Shown piece by piece: positions 44,268 to 52,947 of a stretch of DNA of 64,000 nt; position 1 is the stretch's first letter, and each line of letters begins with the position of its first letter. The stretch is from Caballeronia pedi (lineage in GTDB: Bacteria; Pseudomonadota; Gammaproteobacteria; Burkholderiales; Burkholderiaceae). The stretch spans positions 1 through 64,000 of the forward strand of contig NZ_FCOE02000033.1 in the NCBI RefSeq assembly GCF_001544915.2, in the 5' to 3' direction. Both the position numbers and the translations under genes were made by a program. The notes beneath the pieces were generated by a model that worked only from the letters and a program-made list of their open reading frames with translations, ran no database searches and was not told where the DNA came from.

Positions 44268-44939
44268 ATGGACACATCGGCCGCGCGCCGCAATATTCTC
44301 GCGCGCATTCGCAGCGCGCAGGGCCGCCGCGGCACGCCCACGGAAGCCGAGCGCGCGGCGGCGCAGGAGTATGTCGAACGGCATCCGGCGGGTCCGCGTC
44401 CGCCGTTGCCTCAGACGCGCGACGAACTCATCGCGCGCTTCACGCTCGAAGCGGAGCGTCTCTCCACGACCGTCGCCGAAGTCGAATCCCTTGCGGACGC
44501 GCCCGCCGAAGCCGCGCGCTATCTACAGTCGCTGAACCTTTCCACCGATGTCGTCGCGTGGCCCGCGCTTGGTGATCTGCCCTGGCGCCAAGCGGGCCTT
44601 CAGGCGGCGCTGCGCAAACCTGCCGACGCCGATCTCGTCGGCATCACCGGCTGCTTTTGCGCGACGGCTGAAACCGGTTCGCTCGTGCTGCTGTCCGGCG
44701 TCGAGACACCCGCGTCCGGCGCGCTGCTGCCGCAGACGCATATCGCGATCGTGCCGGCATCGCGCATCGTCGCCGCGCATGAGGACGCGTTCGCGTTGAT
44801 GCGCGCCGAACGTGGCGAGTTGCCGCGCGCCGTGAACTTCGTGTCAGGGCCGTCGCGTACCGGCGATATCGAACAGACCATCGTGCTCGGGGCGCATGGG
44901 CCGTATCGCGTGCATGTGATCGTCGTGCGCGGAGCCTGA
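44268..44939 (+). CDS. LUD domain protein (LutC-like)
   Basis: The 223-residue protein has a LutC-type LUD domain (ITGCFCATAETGSLVLLSG, ARRNILARIRSAQG at the start, FVSGPSRTGDIEQTIVLGAHGP at the end). It resembles LutC but is longer and stands alone, without LutA or LutB partners beside it. A GAGGA site precedes the ATG. The antiporter gene follows after five bases, suggesting an operon. Confidence 0.88.
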   Translation: MDTSAARRNILARIRSAQGRRGTPTEAERAAAQEYVERHPAGPRPPLPQTRDELIARFTLEAERLSTTVAEVESLADAPAEAARYLQSLNLSTDVVAWPALGDLPWRQAGLQAALRKPADADLVGITGCFCATAETGSLVLLSGVETPASGALLPQTHIAIVPASRIVAAHEDAFALMRAERGELPRAVNFVSGPSRTGDIEQTIVLGAHGPYRVHVIVVRGA

Positions 44940-44944
44940 GTCCG

Positions 44945-46345
44945 ATGCGGCGTTTCGTTTCTGCCGTGCTCGCGCTGATCGCCGCGCCCGCCGTCGCGGC
45001 GACGCCCGATGGCGCGACGCTACCGGCAACGTGGGGCATTCCGTTCATCGGCGTCCTGCTTTCCATCGCCGTGTTCCCGCTCGTCGCGCCGAAGCTCTGG
45101 CATCACCATTTCGGCAAGATCGCGGCAGTCTGGACGCTCGCGTTTCTCGCGCCGTTCGCGCTCGTATTCGGCCCCGGCACGGCGGGCAGCGTGCTGGTCC
45201 ACGCGATGCTCGAAGAGTACGTGCCCTTCATCATCCTGCTAGCCGCGCTATATACCGTGGCGGGCGGTATCTGCGTGCGCGGCAATCTGCACGGCTCGCC
45301 GCGTCTCAATACCGGACTGCTCGCGCTCGGCACCGCGCTCGCGAGCATCATGGGCACGACGGGCGCGGCCATGCTGCTGATTCGTCCGCTTCTGCGCGCG
45401 AACGACAACCGCAAGCATGTCGTGCATGTCGTCGTATTCTTCATCTTTCTCGTCGCGAATGCGGGCGGCTCACTCACGCCGCTCGGCGATCCGCCGCTCT
45501 TCCTCGGCTTTCTGAACGGCGTCGGCTTTTTCTGGACGACGCTGCATCTCGCGCTGCCGATGCTGTTCGTCTGCGCCGCGCTGCTCGCCGTGTTCTACGT
45601 ACTCGACAGCCACTACTGGCGCAGGCACGACGCGCGATCCGCGTTTCTCGATCCGACGCCCGACACGCCGCCGCTCGGCATCGACGGCAAGATCAACTTC
45701 GCGCTGCTCGCGGCGATCGTCGCGCTCGTACTGATGAGCGGCATCTGGAAGCCGGGTATCGCGTTCGATGTGTTCGGCACGCACGTCCAGTTGCAGAATC
45801 TCGTGCGCGACGTGCTGCTCGCCGCCGTGCTGCTGGCCTCGCTCGCGCTCACGCCGAAAAGCGCGCGTGCGGGCAACGCGTTCGACTGGGCGCCCATCGT
45901 GGAAGTGGCGAAGCTTTTCGCCGCGATCTTCATCACCATCGCGCCGGTCATCACGATCCTGCGCGCGGGCGAGGCGGGCGCGTTCGCGGGCATCGCGCGC
46001 GCGGTATCGGATGCGAACGGCAAGCCTGTCGACATGGCCTATTTCTGGGCGACCGGCCTGCTGTCCTCGTTTCTCGACAACGCGCCGACCTATCTCGTTT
46101 TCTTCAATCTCGCGGGCGGCGACGCCCGTACGCTCATGACCACCGATGCCACCACGCTCGCCGCCATCTCCGCGGGCGCGGTCTTCATGGGCGCGAATAC
46201 GTATATCGGCAATGCGCCGAATTTCATGGTGAAGGCGATCGCCGAATCACGCGGCGTGCGCATGCCGAGTTTCTTCGGCTATATGGCGTGGTCGGGCGCG
46301 GTGCTGGTGCCGCTGTTCGCCGTTCTGGGCTGGCTATTTTTCTAG
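44945..46345 (+). CDS. Sodium:proton antiporter, ion-transporter superfamily
   Basis: The 466-residue membrane protein has a possible signal or first helix, about 11-12 membrane segments, and the conserved ANAGGSLTPLGDPPLFLGFL and SSFLDNAPTYLVFFNL segments of NhaD/UIT6-type transporters, with MGANTYIGNAPNFMVK near the end. It probably exchanges Na+ and H+. It follows the LUD gene closely. Confidence 0.88.
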   Translation: MRRFVSAVLALIAAPAVAATPDGATLPATWGIPFIGVLLSIAVFPLVAPKLWHHHFGKIAAVWTLAFLAPFALVFGPGTAGSVLVHAMLEEYVPFIILLAALYTVAGGICVRGNLHGSPRLNTGLLALGTALASIMGTTGAAMLLIRPLLRANDNRKHVVHVVVFFIFLVANAGGSLTPLGDPPLFLGFLNGVGFFWTTLHLALPMLFVCAALLAVFYVLDSHYWRRHDARSAFLDPTPDTPPLGIDGKINFALLAAIVALVLMSGIWKPGIAFDVFGTHVQLQNLVRDVLLAAVLLASLALTPKSARAGNAFDWAPIVEVAKLFAAIFITIAPVITILRAGEAGAFAGIARAVSDANGKPVDMAYFWATGLLSSFLDNAPTYLVFFNLAGGDARTLMTTDATTLAAISAGAVFMGANTYIGNAPNFMVKAIAESRGVRMPSFFGYMAWSGAVLVPLFAVLGWLFF

Positions 46346-46354
46346 GAGCAATCG

Positions 46355-47335
46355 ATGAAGAAGGTACTTGTCGCGCGTCCCACCTTTCCCGATGTGATCG
46401 AGCGCCTGAAACAGTATTTCGATGTCGACGCGAACCTCGGCGACGTGCTCCCGCAGGAAGAATTCGCGCTGCGTCTCGCCGACAAGGACGGCGCGTTCAC
46501 CGCCGGCGAATGGGTGGGCGAGCAGGAACTGACGGGCGCGCCGAACCTGAAAGTGGTCGCGAACATGGCGGTGGGTTACAACAACTTCGACATGAAGGCG
46601 TTCGACGCGCACAAGGTGCTCGGCACCAATACGCCGAACGTGCTGAACGAAACCACCGCCGACTTCGGCTGGGCGCTGATGATGGCGGCGGCGCGCCGCG
46701 TCACCGAATCGGAGCACTATCTGCGCGCCGGCAAGTGGCAGAAATGGTCCTTCGATTCGTTCCTCGGCGCCGATGTCTACGGCTCGACGCTCGGCGTGAT
46801 CGGCATGGGGCGCATCGGTCAGGCGCTCGCGCGGCGGGCGGGTGGCTTCAATATGCGCGTGATTTATCACAACCGCTCGCGGGTCGCGCCGGAGATCGAA
46901 GCCGAACTGAACGCCGAATATGCATCGAAGGACGATCTGCTCAGGCGCGCGGATCATGTCGTGCTCGTGCTGCCGTACACGAAGGAGAACCATCACACGA
47001 TCGGCGCGGCCGAACTCGCGCTGATGAAACCGACGGCGACGCTCACCAACATCGCGCGCGGCGGTATCGTCGATGACGCGGCGCTGATCGTCGCGTTGCG
47101 CGAGAAGCGCATCGCGGCGGCGGGCATCGACGTCTTCGAGGGCGAGCCGAACTTCAATCCGGATTTCATGCTGCTCGACAATGTCGTACTGACGCCGCAC
47201 ATCGCGAGCGCGACCGAGGCCACGCGCCGCGCAATGGCGAATCTCGCGGCGGACAATCTCATCGCCGCGCTGGGCGAAGGCCCGCGCGCCGGCAATCCGC
47301 CGAACCCGATCAATCCGGACGTACTCAAGACATGA
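46355..47335 (+). CDS. D-2-hydroxyacid dehydrogenase (GhrB-like)
   Basis: The 326-residue protein has the NAD(P)-binding motif GVIGMGRIGQALARR (Rossmann) and the catalytic-region segments NIARGGIVDD (Arg), GIDVFEGEPNF (Glu) and LTPHIASATEATR (His). It likely reduces glyoxylate or hydroxypyruvate, as GhrB does. AGGAG precedes the ATG. rmuC overlaps its stop. Confidence 0.93.
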   Translation: MKKVLVARPTFPDVIERLKQYFDVDANLGDVLPQEEFALRLADKDGAFTAGEWVGEQELTGAPNLKVVANMAVGYNNFDMKAFDAHKVLGTNTPNVLNETTADFGWALMMAAARRVTESEHYLRAGKWQKWSFDSFLGADVYGSTLGVIGMGRIGQALARRAGGFNMRVIYHNRSRVAPEIEAELNAEYASKDDLLRRADHVVLVLPYTKENHHTIGAAELALMKPTATLTNIARGGIVDDAALIVALREKRIAAAGIDVFEGEPNFNPDFMLLDNVVLTPHIASATEATRRAMANLAADNLIAALGEGPRAGNPPNPINPDVLKT

Positions 47336-48780
47336 CGGAAATGCTGGTTGGCGCGGTCGCGCTGTTGGCGATTGCGCTGGTGGTCGTGCTCGTCGCGCTC
47401 GTCATGATGATGCGGCGGCATTCGAACGCGCTCATCATCGACGAATTCGAAGCGCTCACCGATCGCGTCAACGATATGGGCGAAGCGCACACGCGCGCGC
47501 AGGAGCGGCTCGAACGGGGCTTGCGCGGCGATATCGCGGAGAGCGCGCGCGTGTCGCGCATGGAATCGCAGAGCGGATTCACGCAATTCCATCAGACGCT
47601 CGCGACGCAACTGGCGAGCACGTCGAGCGTGCAGAACGCGCAGTTCGACGCGCTCGCGCAGCAACTCGCGCAACAGAGCCAGCAGGCGCGCGAGGATCAG
47701 GGCAACGCGTTGAAGCGCTTCGCGGATTCGATGTCGCTGCATCTGTCGCAAATGTCGGAGGCGAACGAGCGGCGGCTCGGCGAAGTGCGCGCGACGCTTG
47801 AAGCGCGCCTGAAGGACATCGAGGCGAACAACGCGACGAAGCTCGACGAGATGCGCCGGACCGTCGACGAGAAGTTGCACGCGACGCTCGAACAGCGCCT
47901 GGGCGAATCGTTCAAGCTCGTGTCGGACCGGCTGGAGCAGGTGCATCGCGGGCTCGGCGAAATGCAGACGCTCGCTGCCGGTGTCGGCGATCTGAAAAAG
48001 GTGCTGACCAACGTCAAGACGCGCGGCATCTGGGGCGAGGTGCAACTGGAATCGCTGCTGGAACAGTTGCTTACGCCGGACCAGTACGCGAAGAACGTCG
48101 CGACGATACCGAAAAGCAACGAGCGTGTGGAGTTCGCAATCCGCCTGCCCGGCCGTCACGATGCGCCGGGCGCGCCGGGCGATCCGGCCACGCCCGTGTG
48201 GCTGCCCATCGACGCGAAGTTTCCGCGCGAGGACTACGAGCGCCTGATCGATGCGCAGGAGCGCGCGGATCTGGTCGCGGTCGAGAACGCGTCTCGCGCG
48301 CTCGAAGGCCGCTTGCGCGCGGAGGCGAAGTCGATCGCGCAGAAGTACGTCGCGCCGCCGCACACGACCGATTTCGCGCTGCTGTTCCTGCCGACCGAAG
48401 GACTCTACGCGGAAGTGCTGCGCCGCCCGGGCCTGAGCGACGCGCTGCAGCGCGAATATCGCGTGACCATTGCCGGACCGACCACGTTGACCGCGCTGCT
48501 CAACAGTCTGCAGATGGGCTTCCGCACGCTGGCCATCGAGAAGCGTTCGAGCGAGGTGTGGCAGGTGCTGGGCGCGGTGAAGACCGAATTCGGCAAGTTC
48601 GGCGAAGTGCTGGCGCGGACCAAATCGCAGCTCGAAACCGTCACGCGCTCGATCGAAGCGGCGCAGACGCGCACGCGGCAGATGGACCGGCGCCTGCGCG
48701 ATGTCGAGGCGCTGCCGGGAGAACAGGCGGCAGGACTGCTGGGGGACGCGTCATCGCCCGCAGGCGACGACGACATCTGA
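47332..48780 (+). CDS. rmuC: DNA recombination protein RmuC
   Basis: The 482-residue protein has an N-terminal membrane anchor (residues 5-27), a long coiled coil (about 35-200), and the RmuC nuclease-like domain (RGIWGEVQLESLLEQLLTP; WLPIDAKFPREDYERL; LFLPTEGLYAEVLRRPGL). RmuC limits DNA inversions at short repeats. ATGA overlap with the preceding dehydrogenase gene. Confidence 0.94.
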   Translation: MTEMLVGAVALLAIALVVVLVALVMMMRRHSNALIIDEFEALTDRVNDMGEAHTRAQERLERGLRGDIAESARVSRMESQSGFTQFHQTLATQLASTSSVQNAQFDALAQQLAQQSQQAREDQGNALKRFADSMSLHLSQMSEANERRLGEVRATLEARLKDIEANNATKLDEMRRTVDEKLHATLEQRLGESFKLVSDRLEQVHRGLGEMQTLAAGVGDLKKVLTNVKTRGIWGEVQLESLLEQLLTPDQYAKNVATIPKSNERVEFAIRLPGRHDAPGAPGDPATPVWLPIDAKFPREDYERLIDAQERADLVAVENASRALEGRLRAEAKSIAQKYVAPPHTTDFALLFLPTEGLYAEVLRRPGLSDALQREYRVTIAGPTTLTALLNSLQMGFRTLAIEKRSSEVWQVLGAVKTEFGKFGEVLARTKSQLETVTRSIEAAQTRTRQMDRRLRDVEALPGEQAAGLLGDASSPAGDDDI

Positions 48781-48781
48781 T

Positions 48782-49261
48782 TCAGCCGGCGAGGCGTTCG
48801 AGCGGTTCGCCGGTTACGCGCACGATGCGCCAGTCGGGCAGCACCGTCGCGCCCATCTTCTCGTAGAAGTCGATGGCGTTCTGATTCCAGTCGAGCACCG
48901 ACCATTCGAAGCGCCCGCACTGGCGCTCGATCGCGAGCGCGGCGAGCTGCTTCAGCATCAGCGTGCCGAGGCCGCTGCCGCGCATCGAGGGACGCACGTA
49001 CAGGTCTTCGAGATACAGGCCGCGCTTGCCGAGGAAGGTCGAAAAGTTCTGGAAGAAAAGCGCGTAACTCACGACTTCGCCATCCTGCTCCGCGACGAGG
49101 GCTTCCGCGGCAGGACGCGTGCCGAAGAGTGCCTCGTGCACACCTTCTTCGGTCGCGATGAAAAGATGCGTGAGCTTCTCGAATTCGGCCAGCTCATACA
49201 TCAGGCCGAAGATCGCGGCGACATCGGCGGGCGTGGCCGCGCGAATCGTGGCGGCGCTCAC
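48782..49261 (-). CDS. GNAT family N-acetyltransferase
   Basis: The 159-residue protein has the GNAT acetyl-CoA loop (LYVRPSMRGSGLGTLMLKQL) and WSVLDWNQNAIDFYEKMGA near the C-terminus, like diamine acetyltransferase relatives. The GTG at 49261 overlaps the stop of the upstream membrane protein gene (GTGA), so the two are coupled. Substrate unknown. Confidence 0.88.
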   Translation of the reverse strand: MSAATIRAATPADVAAIFGLMYELAEFEKLTHLFIATEEGVHEALFGTRPAAEALVAEQDGEVVSYALFFQNFSTFLGKRGLYLEDLYVRPSMRGSGLGTLMLKQLAALAIERQCGRFEWSVLDWNQNAIDFYEKMGATVLPDWRIVRVTGEPLERLAG

Positions 49262-49533
49262 GCTTCCTCCGGGGCATCGGACAACACGATCTCGATACCG
49301 CCGAAGCGCGACGCCACCCAGTTGTACGCGTGACACGCGATCCACAGCAGAATGAAGCCGAGAATCGCGTTCAGCAGCAGCGCGCTCGTCACGGTGCTCA
49401 CTTCCACGGAGCCGTAGCGCACGAACGCGACCACGACGCCGAGCAGCACGATCGGCACGCTGAAGGTCAGGTACACGAGGATCAGCGCCTTCGCGGTCTG
49501 TCCTGGTGCAATGAATGAGATCTGCTTTTTCAT
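49258..49533 (-). CDS. Small membrane protein
   Basis: The 91-residue protein has two long membrane segments (about residues 15-38 and 50-72: VYLTFSVPIVLLGVVVAFV, AILGFILLWIACHAYNWVA) between polar ends, like small DUF3566-type proteins. It is coupled to the GNAT gene. Function unknown. Confidence 0.8.
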   Translation of the reverse strand: MKKQISFIAPGQTAKALILVYLTFSVPIVLLGVVVAFVRYGSVEVSTVTSALLLNAILGFILLWIACHAYNWVASRFGGIEIVLSDAPEEA

Positions 49534-49597
49534 GGAAGGAAAGCCCCGTCTATCGATGTAGGAATGTTGGTCGTGGCGACGCGCGTTACGGCGCCAG

Positions 49598-50902
49598 TCA
49601 GATCAGGCCGTCGAACGGCACGATTTCGACTTCGTCGCCGGCGTCGATGTCGCCGCGCTCGTGTTCGAGCACGATGAAGCAATTGGCTTCACTCATCGAG
49701 CTGAGCACGCCGGAGCCTTGCGGGCCGGTGGTGACGACGCGAAAACGGCCATCGCCGTCACGCGTGGCGATGCCGCGCTGGAACTCGGTGCGGCCCGCGC
49801 GTTTCTTGATCGGCTCGGCGGCGCTCGCGCGAATGGCGGTGAGCGGCTGACGCGTCGCGCCGGACATCGCCAGCAGCGCCTCGCGCACGATGAAGTAGAA
49901 CGTCGCCATCACGGCGACCGGGTTGCCCGGCAAGCCGAAGAACAGCGCCGACTTGCCCGCGCCCGCGCGTTCGCCCGACCACAGGCGTCCGAACGCGAGC
50001 GGCCGGCCGGGGCGCATCGCGATCTTCCAGAAGGCGACGTCGCCGAGCGAATTCATCAGCTCGCGCGTGAAATCCGCATCGCCGACCGATACGCCGCCCG
50101 AGCTGATGACGACATCCGCGCGCCCGGTCGCATCGCGCAACGCATTTTCGAGCGACGCGCGGTCGTCGCGCACGATGCCGAGGTCGATCGTTTCGACGTT
50201 AAGGCGCGCGAGCATCGCGAAGAGCGTGTAGCGGTTGCTGTCGTACAGGCTGCCGGGGCTGAGCGGTTCGCCGAGCGAGCGCAATTCGTCGCCCGTTGAA
50301 AAGAACGCGACGGTGAGGCGCTTTCGCACCGCAACTTCGCCGATGCCGAGCGACGCGAGCAAGCCGAGATCGGATGCGCGCACGATGCGGCCAGCAAGCA
50401 GCGCGGGTTTGCCTTTCGCGAGATCTTCGCCAGACAGACGGCGATTCTGACCCGCGCGGAGATTCGCGGTGGAAAAACGGATTGCGTCGCCTTCGCGCGT
50501 CACCAGCTCCTGCGGCACGACCGTGTCGCAGCCCGGCGGTATGAGCGCGCCCGTCATGATGCGCACGCACTGGTCCGCGCCCGGCGCCGAAGCAAAAGGA
50601 CGCCCGGCGAGCGCCGTGCCCGCGACAGACAGATCGAGCGTGGCGCCGCCGCCCGCGAGCGCAACGCCTGCGAACGCGTAGCCGTCCATCGCGGAGTTGT
50701 CGAAGGCGGGCACGTCGATGGGGGAGATCACGTCTTCGGCGAGCACGCGGCCGAGCGCATCATGCAGGCCCACGCGCTCGGCCTGATCGTCACGGCCGCG
50801 CGGCATCGCCCATTGACGCACGATTTCCTGCGCCGCTTCAACGGGCAGCGCGTTCGGATCGTAGTGGGCGACGCAAGCGAAGAATTCCTTGGGCGTGGTC
50901 AT
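49598..50902 (-). CDS. moeA: Molybdopterin molybdenumtransferase
   Basis: The 434-residue protein has the MoeA signatures: SPIDVPAFDNSAMDGYAF, FFSTGDELRSLGEPL, SSGGVSVGDADFTRE and GLPGNPVAVMATF. It inserts molybdate into adenylylated molybdopterin. Frames upstream of the ATG at 50902 are not conserved. It ends the moaA-mobA-moeA group, all on the reverse strand. Confidence 0.95.
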   Translation of the reverse strand: MTTPKEFFACVAHYDPNALPVEAAQEIVRQWAMPRGRDDQAERVGLHDALGRVLAEDVISPIDVPAFDNSAMDGYAFAGVALAGGGATLDLSVAGTALAGRPFASAPGADQCVRIMTGALIPPGCDTVVPQELVTREGDAIRFSTANLRAGQNRRLSGEDLAKGKPALLAGRIVRASDLGLLASLGIGEVAVRKRLTVAFFSTGDELRSLGEPLSPGSLYDSNRYTLFAMLARLNVETIDLGIVRDDRASLENALRDATGRADVVISSGGVSVGDADFTRELMNSLGDVAFWKIAMRPGRPLAFGRLWSGERAGAGKSALFFGLPGNPVAVMATFYFIVREALLAMSGATRQPLTAIRASAAEPIKKRAGRTEFQRGIATRDGDGRFRVVTTGPQGSGVLSSMSEANCFIVLEHERGDIDAGDEVEIVPFDGLI

Positions 50903-51010
50903 GAATCGACGTGGATCGTGGCCGGAGTCCGGCGAAGAAGCAGCCACGAGGCCGCGCGTTGGTTGAGCGCCCGAACGTCGATTGCCGCAACGGCGGACGT
51001 GAGCGAACAG

Positions 51011-51631
51011 TCAGCGCCGTTCCAGCTCGGCCAGCTGCTGTAGATCATTGATATTGTAAAACGCGCGTTCGTCGTGAAATTGGACTTCCACCGCCTTGTG
51101 GCGCGCGTACCACGCGCGGACCTTGCGTTCGCCGGCGTCCAGCCAGGCGTCGAGATCGTCGGCGAGCGACGGGCGCAGGAGCGCGAAAACCGGATGCGCC
51201 ATGACTTCGCCCGACGCATCGACCGTTGCGGCGTAGGCAATGTCGGCGCGGTTCGTGTCGAGCGCGTGCATCAATGCGGCGCCGAGATGTTCATCGACGA
51301 AAGGGGCGTCGCAGGGCGCGGTCAGGACCCACTCCGTGTCCGCGGCGCGCAGCGCGGCGGCGATGCCCGCGAGCGGCCCGGGATAATCCGCGCGCGTGTC
51401 CGCGACGACGCGCGCCCCGAACGGCGCGCCGATGCGTTCGTAGTCTTCGATGGAACGATTCGCGCTGATCAGCAGCGTGCCCGCCTGAGGCGCGAGGCGG
51501 CGCATCACATGCTGCGCGAGCGGTTCGCCGCGAAACGGCTGCATGCCCTTGTCGATGCCGCCCATGCGCGAGCCGCGCCCGCCCGCGAGCACGAGCGCGG
51601 TGACATCCGACGATGAATGAGTGTTCAGCAC
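51011..51631 (-). CDS. mobA: Molybdenum cofactor guanylyltransferase
   Basis: The 206-residue protein has the nucleotidyltransferase motif LAGGRGSRMGGIDKGMQ near residue 15, RADYPGPLAGIAAAL and the CDAPFVDEHL metal-binding region. It attaches GMP to molybdopterin. The start is a GTG at 51631, 16 bases after the moaA stop. Confidence 0.94.
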   Translation of the reverse strand: MLNTHSSSDVTALVLAGGRGSRMGGIDKGMQPFRGEPLAQHVMRRLAPQAGTLLISANRSIEDYERIGAPFGARVVADTRADYPGPLAGIAAALRAADTEWVLTAPCDAPFVDEHLGAALMHALDTNRADIAYAATVDASGEVMAHPVFALLRPSLADDLDAWLDAGERKVRAWYARHKAVEVQFHDERAFYNINDLQQLAELERR

Positions 51632-51647
51632 GGGCGGCTCACCGCGC

Positions 51648-52754
51648 TCAGCCGCCGATGTACGACATCTCGACGCGCGGCGCATTCTCGCGCGACGGCG
51701 CCGACGCGCTGCCGCGCAGTTGCGAATAGCGGTCGCCGCGCGCTTCCCAGATGCGGGCGATGGCGGTGGCGACGTCCTCGTCGCTCGCGCCGTTGCGGAT
51801 CAGGCCGCGCAGGTCATGGCCGGATGCCGCGAAGAGGCACAGATAGAGCTTGCCTTCCGTCGAGAGCCGCGCGCGCGTGCAGGAGCCGCAGAACGCGCGC
51901 GTGACGCTGGAGATCACGCCGATTTCACCGCCGCCGTCGCGATAGCCCCAGCGCTGCGCCGTTTCGGCGGCCGTGTGCGCTTCCAGCGGCGCGAGCGGAA
52001 AATGAGCGTCGATGCGCTCGACCACCTGCGCCGACGGCAGCACTTCGCTCATGTTCCAGCCGTTCGACGCACCGACGTCCATGTACTCGATGAAGCGCAG
52101 CACCGCGCCGCTGCCTTTGAAGTGACGCGCCATCGGCACGATCTCCTGATCGTTCGTGCCGCGCTTCACGACCATGTTCACCTTGATGGGATCGAGCCCG
52201 ACGGCTTGCGCGGTTTCGATGCCGTCCAGCACGTCGGCGACCGCGAAATCGGCGTCGTTCATGCGGCGAAAGAGGGAATCGTCTAGCGCGTCCAGGCTGA
52301 CCGTCACGCGCGACAGACCCGCGTCGCGCAACGACTGCGCCTTGCGTGCGAGGAGCGAACCGTTCGTCGTGAGCGTCAGATCGAGCGGGCGGCCTTCGGG
52401 CGTCTGCAGTGTCGCAAGCCGCTCGATCAGGAATTCGATGTTCTTGCGCAAGAGCGGCTCACCGCCCGTCAGGCGGATTTTCTCGACGCCATGCGCGACG
52501 AACACGCGCGCGAGCCGTTCGATTTCCTCGAACGAGAGCAGGGCGGCGTGCGGGAGAAACTGGTAGTGCTTGTCGAACACTTCGCGCGGCATGCAGTAGA
52601 CGCAGCGGAAGTTGCAGCGGTCCGTCACCGAGATGCGCAGGTCGCGCAGCGGTCGCGCGAGCGTGTCCGTGAGCTGTCCGGACGGCGATGCCGCGGCGCC
52701 GGAGAAATCCGGAATCGCGCTGACGTCGGCGAGGGGAATGATGCGTCGGGACAT
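51648..52754 (-). CDS. moaA: GTP 3',8-cyclase
   Basis: The 368-residue radical SAM enzyme has Cys47, Cys51 and Cys54 in CNFRCVYC, the C-terminal cluster motif CGSCTRARLSTEGKLYLC, and the essential Gly-Gly end (SYIGG). It starts molybdenum cofactor synthesis from GTP. About 35 residues precede the conserved core. First gene of moaA-mobA-moeA. Confidence 0.96.
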   Translation of the reverse strand: MSRRIIPLADVSAIPDFSGAAASPSGQLTDTLARPLRDLRISVTDRCNFRCVYCMPREVFDKHYQFLPHAALLSFEEIERLARVFVAHGVEKIRLTGGEPLLRKNIEFLIERLATLQTPEGRPLDLTLTTNGSLLARKAQSLRDAGLSRVTVSLDALDDSLFRRMNDADFAVADVLDGIETAQAVGLDPIKVNMVVKRGTNDQEIVPMARHFKGSGAVLRFIEYMDVGASNGWNMSEVLPSAQVVERIDAHFPLAPLEAHTAAETAQRWGYRDGGGEIGVISSVTRAFCGSCTRARLSTEGKLYLCLFAASGHDLRGLIRNGASDEDVATAIARIWEARGDRYSQLRGSASAPSRENAPRVEMSYIGG

Positions 52755-52890
52755 GATGACTCGGGGGGCGGTTTGGCCTCGGTGGCCTTGTTCGAATGAT
52801 GGATTTAACGTCCTATTTTAGCGGAACCGGGGCTGGGAGACGCACTGACACGGAGTCGCGGTTTTCCCGAGGTATTCGTTCGATACGGGC

Positions 52891-52926
52891 GAAAAAAAAA
52901 CGCCACCGACCGGAGTCGATGGCGTT
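52891..52926 (-). terminator. Terminator of rne
   Basis: On the reverse strand AACGCCATCGAC pairs with GTCGGTGGCGTT around TCCG (one mismatch), followed by a long T run. Confidence 0.85.
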
Positions 52927-52947
52927 CGTCACTTCTACCGGGTGTGC

